Source: a bacterium (GTDB lineage Bacteria > Cyanobacteriota > Vampirovibrionia > Vampirovibrionales > Vampirovibrionaceae). Taken from it: a DNA stretch of 64,000 nt. Shown here one piece after another: positions 16,695-24,159 of this stretch (position 1 is the first letter of the stretch; every line of letters begins with the position of its first letter). Both the position numbers and the translations under genes were made by a program. The stretch spans positions 1 through 64,000 of the forward strand of contig JAUIEU010000001.1 of assembly GCA_030429585.1 (NCBI GenBank). The letters run 5' to 3'. The notes beneath the pieces are model-generated. The model made no database searches, had not been told where the DNA came from, and saw nothing but the letters and a program-made list of their open reading frames with translations.

Positions 16695-17222
16695 TTACAA
16701 ACGTGTGTCTAATAATTCTGTAATTTGATCAATGTTTCTTAGTTTCGTCATCGTATTTTCAATATAGTCTGTGTTCAACTCGCCAGATTGATTGATAGGC
16801 AAAAGAACTTTGATTTCGTTTAACCTTTTTTTTGTTAGGCTCAAATTATAACTATAGTTTTTAACAGCTTTTCGGATTGAAGTTATTAAAAACAAGGCAA
16901 TAGCTTGGTTGAATTTCTTAATTTTTGAATCTTTATATCTTAAAATCCAGATATTCTGCCCAGAACAAAAGTCGTGATGTTGATAAAAAGTCGCCCCAGT
17001 GCTGCCATCTAGCGCTATTGTAATTACTCCACCTGTATTGACCTTAGAGTTTTTTGGGGAAACGTAATCTACAATTCCGTTGTTTGTTGACGATCTGCCT
17101 AAGAATGGAATTGATTTAGGGTGTAGCTTATCTGATAGCTCAAAATTTATTTTGTCATCTTGTAATGGCGACTCAATGTCGAAGAAGTCTGATAATAGAA
17201 CTTTTTCCAAACATTCGCTCAT
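16695..17222 (-). CDS. Restriction-modification specificity subunit, single target-recognition domain
   Basis: 175 residues, similar to one half of a type I HsdS. There is one target-recognition domain (about 15-120, with IPFLGRSSTNNGIVDYVSPK, then GGVITIALDGSTGATFYQHH), then a helical spacer with LSLTKKRLNEIKVLLP. Full HsdS proteins have two such halves, so this one probably dimerises to read a symmetric or split site. It starts directly at the stop codon of the fused nuclease-methylase gene, so the two are co-translated. Strongly AT-rich. Confidence 0.8.
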   Translation of the reverse strand: MSECLEKVLLSDFFDIESPLQDDKINFELSDKLHPKSIPFLGRSSTNNGIVDYVSPKNSKVNTGGVITIALDGSTGATFYQHHDFCSGQNIWILRYKDSKIKKFNQAIALFLITSIRKAVKNYSYNLSLTKKRLNEIKVLLPINQSGELNTDYIENTMTKLRNIDQITELLDTRL

Positions 17223-19070
17223 TTACTTGTACCCATTTAGATATAAATACGAAACATATTCATTAACAGTTTCTTGAAGGTCGGACTCAGAGATAAAATA
17301 ATTAACATCTTCGTGAATAGTATATACCCATTGATCATTTTCTGTCATTAACTTTAAAAAAGAAAAGTCTGTTTCAGTTCTTTTTCTATAGCTATCTATA
17401 AGGTATTCATAATTCTCTTTGCTTTGAGCTGTAGGGGTTCTTGCTTTTTGATGCTTAATTAATTCGAAGCCATCATCGTACTTCGCAAGCCAAGTTTCAG
17501 ATGAGTTTGGTACTCCTGTTTTAAAAACAAGAACGATAGTTTCTGTACCTTTTGGGTAAAAGAGTTGTGAAGGCATTTGAATAGAGGCAATTAAGGAATG
17601 TTTGTTCAATATTCTTTTTTTAACGTCATGAATATCGGCATGTTTTTTTGTCCTTCCTGAAACGGCGTTTACAGGTATTATTGCTACTCCAACAGAGTTA
17701 GGTAATAGGTTATCAAGCATTAGTTCCACAAATGCAATTTCTGAATAAATGGAATCGGAATATGGCGGGTTGATAAACCCGACATTACACTCGAAAGAAC
17801 GAACATCTTTACTAAGTTCAAATGCATCACCAATTAGAAGGTTTGATTTACCATCTTTGTTTATAAACATATTTAACGCTACGATAGTATATATGTTTCT
17901 CTCTTTTTCAATTCCATATAAATTTGCTAAGCGAAATGCTTCTTTCTGAGAGTGGGTGAGCTCTTCATCTAAAGCTATTTTTCTCCATGCACTAGTTAAA
18001 AAGCCACCAGTGCCGACACAGATATCAAGAATTTTCGAATTCACCTTTATATCTGCAAGTTCGCAAAATAAATTGGTTATATGTGTAGGTGTTAAGACAA
18101 TACCTAAATCTGAACCGCCGGAAGTAGAGTAAGAGAGAAAAACATTAAAAAATGTAGACATTAAGTCAATTTCACGATTTGAGTGGTATTCAAATAAAAT
18201 ATTATCAATATCTCGGATTAGTTGAGCTAATATGCCGTTAGGGTACTTTTCTTTTAGCTTTCTCTTTTCATTTATCCCTAGACCAAGCAGGACAGGCTTG
18301 AGTTCGTCAATAATTAATTGTTTCTCTTTAACGTTTGAGCCCTTTACCTTTCTTTCGACTGTCTGAAAAAGAAACGTTGCTAAATCCTTTGCGTTATTAG
18401 TATGTGGGTAGCTAACTCTAAAAATAGGATCCTCTAGGGCATAAAGAATTGAGCCCAGGACGTACAATCGTTCGTGTTCAATTACGCCTAATACATCTCT
18501 TAAAAACTGATTTATATCATTTGCTTTTTTGTTTAAGTTTAAAAAAGACTCTTTGCTGCTTCTCTCTATATTCGACTTTGATAATTTTTCTGTATAATTT
18601 TCTATTGGATAAATTTTATTGAGGTTTAAGTTGTTGAAAAATTCTGAACCTTTTTTCCATGCGAAGGTATCAATTACTAAATCTTCGACACTATTTCCTG
18701 ATATGCCTATGGCAATAACATTGAATTCATCCTTTAAGAAAGATGCGTACCATAATGCCCCATTAACAGCATATTTTTGAATATCTTCAGTTAGTGGTTC
18801 TTTGTAATGAAATTTTGTCTCTTTTTTATTCTCTATTACTATAACCAGCTCTTCTTTCTCGTGAAATATTATATATTCTGGAAATCCAAGGTTCCCCTTT
18901 TTGTTTTTGGATGAACTTTTAAGAAGCCCATTAATTTTATTGTTTGTGCTTTTTTTTGCCCATACTTCAACATTATTTTTGCTATTGAAAGCGCCATCTA
19001 CATATCCATTTTGGCGAAGAAGCGAAAAGACAATCATGTCTACTGCTTTTTCTAGGCGAGCATTTGGCAC
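17223..19070 (-). CDS. Fused restriction nuclease and N6-adenine methylase, BcgI-like A subunit
   Basis: 615 residues from a GTG start. The N-terminal 150 residues look like an HsdR_N-type PD-(D/E)xK nuclease: Glu65 in GFPEYIIF and Glu80-x-Lys82 in VIVIENKKE. A type I methylase helical region follows. The methylase core has LTPTHITNLF (326-335), the SAM-binding motif DICVGTGGFL (349-358) and catalytic NPPY (434-437). A nuclease and methylase in one chain plus a separate small specificity subunit is the BcgI (type IIB) architecture; BcgI A is of similar length. Probable role: defence of the element or host against foreign DNA. The exact type is inference. Confidence 0.82.
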   Translation of the reverse strand: MPNARLEKAVDMIVFSLLRQNGYVDGAFNSKNNVEVWAKKSTNNKINGLLKSSSKNKKGNLGFPEYIIFHEKEELVIVIENKKETKFHYKEPLTEDIQKYAVNGALWYASFLKDEFNVIAIGISGNSVEDLVIDTFAWKKGSEFFNNLNLNKIYPIENYTEKLSKSNIERSSKESFLNLNKKANDINQFLRDVLGVIEHERLYVLGSILYALEDPIFRVSYPHTNNAKDLATFLFQTVERKVKGSNVKEKQLIIDELKPVLLGLGINEKRKLKEKYPNGILAQLIRDIDNILFEYHSNREIDLMSTFFNVFLSYSTSGGSDLGIVLTPTHITNLFCELADIKVNSKILDICVGTGGFLTSAWRKIALDEELTHSQKEAFRLANLYGIEKERNIYTIVALNMFINKDGKSNLLIGDAFELSKDVRSFECNVGFINPPYSDSIYSEIAFVELMLDNLLPNSVGVAIIPVNAVSGRTKKHADIHDVKKRILNKHSLIASIQMPSQLFYPKGTETIVLVFKTGVPNSSETWLAKYDDGFELIKHQKARTPTAQSKENYEYLIDSYRKRTETDFSFLKLMTENDQWVYTIHEDVNYFISESDLQETVNEYVSYLYLNGYK

Positions 19071-19118
19071 TTAGTTACAAACCTTTTTTTATACACAATT
19101 ATAAAAATTTAACATAAA

Positions 19119-19718
19119 TTACGTAACTTGTGAGACTAGCTTTGAAACAGTTCCTACACCAGTACGGAGCTCGCTGGCAATTTTACGGATGCCCCAGCCT
19201 TTGGCGCGTAGTTCGAGTATACGCTTGCGTTTTACGTTGCCGATAGTAGGACGGCCTAGCTTGGTTCCTTGCGCTTTCGCTCGCTCTAGTCCGGCTTTGA
19301 CGCGCTCTTGTATCATAGCTCGTTCAAATTCTGCGAAAACCCCCATCATCTGAAACATGGCTTTACCGCTTGGTGTGGTGGTATCGATGCCCTGCTGCAA
19401 AAGGTACAGATGAATGCCTTTGGAATGAAGCTCGCCCAAAATGCCTACCAAATCTTGTAGAGAACGCCCTAACCTATCGACTGACCAAACGGCTACAATG
19501 TCGAACTCTTTACGGTTTACAGCTTTGCAGAGCTCATCTAACGCAGGACGTTGTGAGCGTCCCTTGGCCCCGCTAATGCCTTCGTCGGTATAGGTTGCCA
19601 CTATTTCCCATCCGTGGCGTTCTGCGACGGCCTGTAGTTCTCTGAGTTGGTTCTTAACGGTTTGGCCATCGGTGGATACGCGAGCGTATAAGGCTGCGCG
19701 TTTGGGTTTGGTTTGCAT
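19119..19718 (-). CDS. Serine recombinase of the resolvase/invertase family
   Basis: 199 residues. The catalytic domain has YARVSTDGQ with the nucleophile Ser in the usual place, VWSVDRLGRSLQDLVGIL, and GVFAEFERAMIQERVKAGL. A Hin-type helix-turn-helix forms the last 45 residues (ELRAKGWGIRKIASELRTGV). Full length for Tn3-type resolvases or DNA invertases. It may resolve dimers of the element or invert a segment; no inverted gene pair is evident nearby. A small inverted repeat (19741-19755) just upstream may be part of its binding site. Confidence 0.9.
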   Translation of the reverse strand: MQTKPKRAALYARVSTDGQTVKNQLRELQAVAERHGWEIVATYTDEGISGAKGRSQRPALDELCKAVNRKEFDIVAVWSVDRLGRSLQDLVGILGELHSKGIHLYLLQQGIDTTTPSGKAMFQMMGVFAEFERAMIQERVKAGLERAKAQGTKLGRPTIGNVKRKRILELRAKGWGIRKIASELRTGVGTVSKLVSQVT

Positions 19719-20062
19719 TGTTTCTTTCCGTCTCTATAGTGTACCGTTAATGTACTTATAACACTAGATTAAAGAACAGTCAAATTTGATGAATTGGCCC
19801 CAGTCAGCAAGCGGGTTTACGCTATCGGATTTTGAGGGGTTTTAAGTACACCTAGTTAATGGGGTAGTAGGGTTGTTTTGCAACTGCCGTTGCGGGGCGG
19901 TGGTTAGTTTATTGTGCTAGCGGATTAGGCATTGCTCTTGGTAGAGCCCAGGATAACGAGGGGGTAGGGGGGAAACTGTCGCTGACGCTCTCGTATAGGA
20001 AGGCTTAAAAATATGAGGTATTTTTGAAGCAGGCCAGTTTTACTCATGGTGTGTTTATTGCA
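19719..20062. other. Intergenic stretch between resolvase and polymerase-like gene
   Basis: 344 bp with no gene seen. The inverted repeat GTACCGTTAATGTAC (19741-19755), 23 bp upstream of the resolvase start, could be a res subsite. The rest is GC-rich and repeat-poor. Confidence 0.5.
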
Positions 20063-21466
20063 TTACGTCGATTTCGAGCAAAAAGGTTTTTCTCTAAGTT
20101 CTAGGTAATTAATACCTGTTAGGGAGTTCGCCTTCTCAATAGCGTCTTCTGTTATCTCTCCAATGGTAATAAGTCCATCATGTTCGTTACCGATAACCTG
20201 AAAACCAAACTCATCTGCCAGCGTGGTTAAGGTGTGAATATAAAACGCTTCCACGCCTTGTAGGTAATGTGCCACGATTGCCCCTCGGTTGCCTTGGAAC
20301 GATGCCCAGCTCCGTTTTAGCCCTGTCGCATTGGTTAGGTGTCCGCCAGCTTCTACACGCTGGCAGAGGTGGGCTTGCCATTGCTTAAGATGCTTAGTTA
20401 ATCCTAAAAAGCTTTGACGGAGTTGGGTTAGCGTGTGGTTTAAATGCTCGTTATCTTGCGATTCGCTAGCTTGGCGTAAGGAAGTGACAATAGCAGCGGT
20501 TTGGTTGCTATGGTGTTTCGTATTCGTTGGTAGGTGTGCGCCCATTAATAACGAGCATAGACACTCTTTCCATGCGTCTTCACTAATCCCTACTTCCTTT
20601 GCTAACAGTGCTCGCTTATTTGGGTTTGCGATGTAGTCTTCTAACCACTGGCAGGTAAATCCCTCAGTAGCCATCGCATGGGCAATAATCCGAACTTGAG
20701 ACGAGGATAAATCATAGTTGTGTAAATTAGGGATACCTGTATAAGCAGCGGCTTTCATCTCACGTGATGCGCTTTGTAAGGGGGTGCCAATGCGTCCGCT
20801 TTGTTGAATTTGGTATAAAGGTTTGAAGCTAGAAACGTTGAGCCAATCGGTTTGGCTTAAACCTTGTTTACGGATAGCATCATAAACGCACCAGTCATTG
20901 AGGTATCGAAAGGCTGAACGTGTAGAACGTTGTACTATGTCTTCAAATCGACGTTTGTTGAGGTGGTGTTCTATCATTGGCACGTTGACGTAACAAGCTG
21001 AAATAGAACGGATTACCTGCTGAATAAGTGGTGTGGGCTTAATTTCCTTGTCAGGTTGCGTATTCCAGCTATCCCGCCATGTCTTACCTGTTAATAAATC
21101 TACCCATTGCCCATGTCTAACAAGTTCGGCTTGTTGGATATAGCTATCAATAACAAGAGGCGTTAGGCGGTAGCGTCGAGTCCGAACCCCTGGAACATAT
21201 TGCCTATCAATCTCTATTAGCCCCGATTGTGCTAACGATTCTGGGTTAGCGTTGCGAAACTTCGCTTGAATAAACGTTGCTGGAATAGAGAGCCATCCAT
21301 GGTTAGATTGAAATTGACGTCGAAATTGGGTAAACGTGGAAGCCATAATATGACAGAATAGACGGTAGTTTGGCCCTTTCGGTTGGGTATGGGTTTGGAA
21401 CAACCAAAGATTAGCCAGCTTTAGATAAACCGCTTGTTCTACTTTGTAGTGTTTAAAACGTTCCAT
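20063..21466 (-). CDS. Divergent family-A-polymerase-like protein, probable replication protein
   Basis: 467 residues. The order of motifs matches the palm of DNA polymerase I / T7-type RNA polymerase. Motif A is YDLSSSQVRIIAHAM (Asp252, Gln257). Motif B is reduced to K300-x7-M-G309. Then comes TGLKRSW (near 381), where Pol I has its GRRR turn, followed by HYLQGVEAFYIHTL (400-413), like the IQGTAAD helix, and motif C EHDGLIT (His429, Asp430). Both metal-binding Asp residues are present. Residues 60-105 resemble a winged helix (SGLIEIDRQYVPGVRTRRYR). It lacks the Pol I exonuclease domains. A primer-making or element-replicating polymerase with initiator domain fits; template and product are unknown. 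Confidence 0.65.
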   Translation of the reverse strand: MERFKHYKVEQAVYLKLANLWLFQTHTQPKGPNYRLFCHIMASTFTQFRRQFQSNHGWLSIPATFIQAKFRNANPESLAQSGLIEIDRQYVPGVRTRRYRLTPLVIDSYIQQAELVRHGQWVDLLTGKTWRDSWNTQPDKEIKPTPLIQQVIRSISACYVNVPMIEHHLNKRRFEDIVQRSTRSAFRYLNDWCVYDAIRKQGLSQTDWLNVSSFKPLYQIQQSGRIGTPLQSASREMKAAAYTGIPNLHNYDLSSSQVRIIAHAMATEGFTCQWLEDYIANPNKRALLAKEVGISEDAWKECLCSLLMGAHLPTNTKHHSNQTAAIVTSLRQASESQDNEHLNHTLTQLRQSFLGLTKHLKQWQAHLCQRVEAGGHLTNATGLKRSWASFQGNRGAIVAHYLQGVEAFYIHTLTTLADEFGFQVIGNEHDGLITIGEITEDAIEKANSLTGINYLELREKPFCSKST

Positions 21467-21801
21467 TGTTCCCTGTGTGGTTGTAGGTAGTTGTAAGGTA
21501 TAGAAGGCTATTAAAGGAATGAATACACGCTAACCCACTGTATGCCTACTATATGTTATACAGTTCTTATCAACGACTGAGTGTAGGGGCTATTTTGATT
21601 TGTTGTAGCAAGGGATAAAATAGGCTACTCTAATACCTGCTAACCCCTGATAGGTTGGCCGAGGCTGATTACCTCGTCTCAAGATGGCTTGCATCTGGCC
21701 AAAACCTAGATGCTGCTTCTCTGGCTTTTGCCGGAGTGCGGCGTCATGTCCAGGCTTCGGCTAAAAGCGTCGCGGCTGTTCTTGAGCAGTTAATCACCTC
21801 C

Positions 21802-21830
21802 GGCTCCTCTTTATGGGGAGTCTTTTCTTT
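21802..21830 (+). terminator. Intrinsic terminator just before a start codon
   Basis: GGCTCCTC (21802-21809) and GGGGAGTC (21815-21822) pair over 8 bp with two G-U, followed by TTTTCTTT. It lies only 11 bp before the ATG at 21841, so it ends an upstream transcript or acts as an attenuator. Confidence 0.5.
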
Positions 21831-21840
21831 CGAGGTGTTT

Positions 21841-22353
21841 ATGACTCAACTGGTAATCTCATTTGTCCGTATAACGCTATTGGGCTTATTGGCGTGGTAT
21901 CTGCTACCCATTAACTATTATTTAGCAGTAGGGCTAGCGATAGTGATTAACTGTCTTTATCTCATCAATAGTGAGCCTCCTTTGAGTGATAAGGAATTGG
22001 TTAAGTATTTGGGCATTACGCTTTCTTGTGTTTCGGTGTGGTTGCTCATTAGCAATGGCCTAAATTCGCCACACGATTGCCTAATTAATGTGAATGATTC
22101 GGTTAGCAGCATCCGAGAGCTAGAAACGCTAGCAAGCGGTTCTCAAAACCAAGCCGAACTGGCAGACATACAAGCGTTATTGGCTCGCAACCAGGAGCTA
22201 TTGGTAACGGGTATTGAAGACGCCCAACTATGTTTGAGTCGTGTTTCTGCTCCATTGGGCTATTTCGACTTAGCGTCCCTGCTAATTTTGGGCGGCCTAC
22301 TACTAGTGCCAAGGCAGGTTTTGAAAGCGTATAGCGGAAGCGAGGTGGCTTAG
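21841..22353 (+). CDS. Membrane protein with three hydrophobic segments, unknown
   Basis: 170 residues from the ATG at 21841, which has a GAGGTG ribosome site; the frame is open upstream to a TTG at 21655, but a terminator intervenes. Two or three N-terminal membrane helices (about 8-26, 28-45, 58-73) are followed by a soluble segment with three Cys (DCLINV, AQLCLS) and a coiled stretch, then a last membrane helix (YFDLASLLILGGLLLV). Its stop codon abuts the start of the next gene, a secreted protein, so the two are coupled. No family recognised. Confidence 0.6.
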   Translation: MTQLVISFVRITLLGLLAWYLLPINYYLAVGLAIVINCLYLINSEPPLSDKELVKYLGITLSCVSVWLLISNGLNSPHDCLINVNDSVSSIRELETLASGSQNQAELADIQALLARNQELLVTGIEDAQLCLSRVSAPLGYFDLASLLILGGLLLVPRQVLKAYSGSEVA

Positions 22354-22868
22354 ATGAAACTATTATTGGTTCCCCTATTGTTTATGATGGTAACTATGTT
22401 TAATGGCTCTGTGTGGGCGGATGATTCGATGGTGTTACGCTCGCTTGAAGGCGATATCGATAAGGAGCCGGAGCCGTATGTGTTGGAGATTCCTAATCCG
22501 CCAATGTGGGTTTCTATTTGCCTGCAAAGTATGTCGATGCTCAATGGGATAATCCAGGGAGTTTCTATTCCTACAAAGAAAGGCTCAATAATTACTGGGT
22601 TCAACGGCGCGAGAACTTCTTTATCGAGATTAACGCCTGTTTTGATTCTAAAGATGTGGCCATGTGTTACCTTTCTGTGAAGCATAACGAGGAACGTAAA
22701 AACGCGGAGTATAACCAACAGCGAGTTCAGGAGAGAGCAGCAGCGTCGAGGATTTATAGTAATGCCGCCCAATCCATGCAGAATACGGCCAACCAAATCC
22801 AGCAACAACGGCCAATCCATTGCAATTCGTATAGCTACGGCGCATCGACTTTGACTACTTGCTACTAA
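22354..22868 (+). pseudogene. Secreted protein gene broken by a frameshift
   Basis: The ATG at 22354 follows the previous stop directly and encodes a signal peptide (MKLLLVPLLFMMVTMFNGSVWA) and about 30 more residues. Coding-like sequence then continues in a different frame from about 22506 (YLPAKYVDAQWDNPGSFYSY, then INACFDSKDVAMCYLSVKHN) to a stop at 22868, ending GASTLTTCY. A one-base slip between about 22497 and 22530 joins the two halves into one protein of roughly 170 residues. It is either a true frameshift or a sequencing error; no clear slippery site is seen. Function unknown. Confidence 0.55.
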
Positions 22869-22942
22869 CCACCGCACAAGCTCAGCATGAGCGCAGTGAA
22901 AAAAAGGAGCCAGCTAACTAGTATCGCCAGCAACCGTCTTTT

Positions 22943-23185
22943 CTACAATATAGGCAGGAAGCTCATTGAGGCTATTTCAACGTTTCCCTCGTCTGCTCCT
23001 TGCAGGTATATGGTGCCATTTGCATATACTGAGCAAACAATTTTTGAACCACGGGTGAATACTGCACGTAATACTTGGCCATTACCTGGTGGAGGTTCAA
23101 TTTTAGCCCTAAACTTTGCTAATACTTTCATTATTTTTGTCCACATATTTGCATCAAGATGAACTCGAAATGTATTACTGGCCAT
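22943..23185 (-). CDS. Small TBP-like-fold protein, second gene of a two-gene cassette
   Basis: 80 residues from the ATG at 23185 (ribosome site AGAGGTGAG). The segment FTRGSKIVCSVYANGTIYLQG has the strand pattern x-x-YxxGTxxxQG found in the TATA-binding-protein-like domains at the N-terminus of RNase HIII and in RnlA toxins. It overlaps the end of the preceding gene by 11 bp. In element A the pair stands apart from other genes, as a toxin-antitoxin module would. The fold similarity is from motif reading only; which gene would be toxin is unclear. Confidence 0.5.
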   Translation of the reverse strand: MASNTFRVHLDANMWTKIMKVLAKFRAKIEPPPGNGQVLRAVFTRGSKIVCSVYANGTIYLQGADEGNVEIASMSFLPIL

Positions 23186-23501
23186 GAAACTCACCTCTTT
23201 CGTGTGGCAAGTATTTATCACCACTCGACAATATTTTATATGTTTCCTGAGAAATATGGCTGGAATGACCAATGAAAAGAAACATAGAGGGCTTAGGGTT
23301 TACTTCTTTAATAACCCAGCCATCCTCAATAAGGGAGGTAATTACGTTCTCTAACGTAATACTTTTTGGCCAGTTGAAGTGAGTTACCTCATTGCTATCA
23401 ATCCCTTTGTTGTATTCAAAGAAATGATTCAATAAATCATACTTTGCTGATTTTATATTTCCTCTACTTGGGAAGTCATAATGTGTTTTTGTTGTTGGCA
23501 T
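23175..23501 (-). CDS. Small protein of unknown family, first gene of a two-gene cassette
   Basis: 108 residues from the ATG at 23501, chosen because a perfect GGAGG sits 9 bp before it. The sequence has RGNIKSAKYDLLNHFFEYNK, then a segment SITLENVITSLIEDGWVIKE that reads like a winged-helix recognition unit, and an aromatic MFLFIGHSS. No known domain recognised. Its coding end overlaps the start of the TBP-like gene, implying translational coupling. Possible antitoxin or toxin partner; inference from layout. Confidence 0.5.
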   Translation of the reverse strand: MPTTKTHYDFPSRGNIKSAKYDLLNHFFEYNKGIDSNEVTHFNWPKSITLENVITSLIEDGWVIKEVNPKPSMFLFIGHSSHISQETYKILSSGDKYLPHERGEFHGQ

Positions 23502-23634
23502 AAAAATGCCTCCTATATTAACTATACAAAAGGGCAACTCCGAAAAGACTTTTGGCCGCCCGTATTACCATTATTAACCTTGATACTCATCTCAAAAAAG
23601 TGTATTATTTGAGGGATAGTTCAAGGAGCTTTTC

Positions 23635-24159
23635 ATGGCCGATTTTTGTCCTCATTGCTTAAGTCAAAATATAGTGAAAGATGGAAAAAGGACGAAGGGG
23701 CGTAACAAAGGTATGCAACTATGGAAATGCAAAAATAAGGAAGAAAATTGCGAGAAAAAATTTATAGAGGCAACATCTCGAAGCCAAGCATTTCGCGAAG
23801 AAATGTATAGCTATTTTCCTCTACTAGGTAATAAATCAGCCCGAACTAATAATAACCCTAAGGAGAGGCCGCTTATTACAATTGCAGGTATTGCAAGGCG
23901 AATGGGAAGACAATCTTTAAGGAGTAATGAAAATAAGCGGGTAGTTTCTCGCAGTACAGTATATAGATATTTAAAAGACTGGGAGGCTGAGGGACGCCCC
24001 TATTACAAGTGCTCATATAAAATCAATAATAGAGATGAGATGTACAATATAAACGAAAGATTTTCTATTGACGTCTATAAAGCTTATGTTAAATACGGCA
24101 ACGTAAAGCGCCCCAATAGAATCAACTTGGACAAAAGTGGGACATTTGATAACGATTAG
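23635..24159 (+). CDS. Zinc-ribbon and helix-turn-helix protein near the right end of element A
   Basis: 174 residues, ribosome site AAGGAG. The N-terminal zinc ribbon has four Cys (CPHC at 5-8, C32 and C39 in CKNKEENCEKKF), like those that open IS1-type InsA and some phage regulators. The middle holds a helix-turn-helix (LITIAGIARRMGRQSLRSNE) and SRSTVYRYLKDWEAEG. It ends at an arm-type repeat and 60 bp from the right attachment site, where excision or regulation genes are often found. A transposase remnant is possible but no catalytic domain is present. Confidence 0.6.
   Translation: MADFCPHCLSQNIVKDGKRTKGRNKGMQLWKCKNKEENCEKKFIEATSRSQAFREEMYSYFPLLGNKSARTNNNPKERPLITIAGIARRMGRQSLRSNENKRVVSRSTVYRYLKDWEAEGRPYYKCSYKINNRDEMYNINERFSIDVYKAYVKYGNVKRPNRINLDKSGTFDND
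24123..24147 (+). promoter_or_regulatory. Right-end copy of the putative integrase arm repeat
   Basis: Carries ACTTGGACAAAAGTGGGACA, nearly the same as 15606-15629 and 15584-15599 at the left end. Same orientation at both ends. Confidence 0.45.

Noticed and set aside
21655..21840. N-terminal extension of the membrane protein from a TTG
   Set aside because: A terminator hairpin lies in it and a good ribosome site precedes the ATG at 21841.
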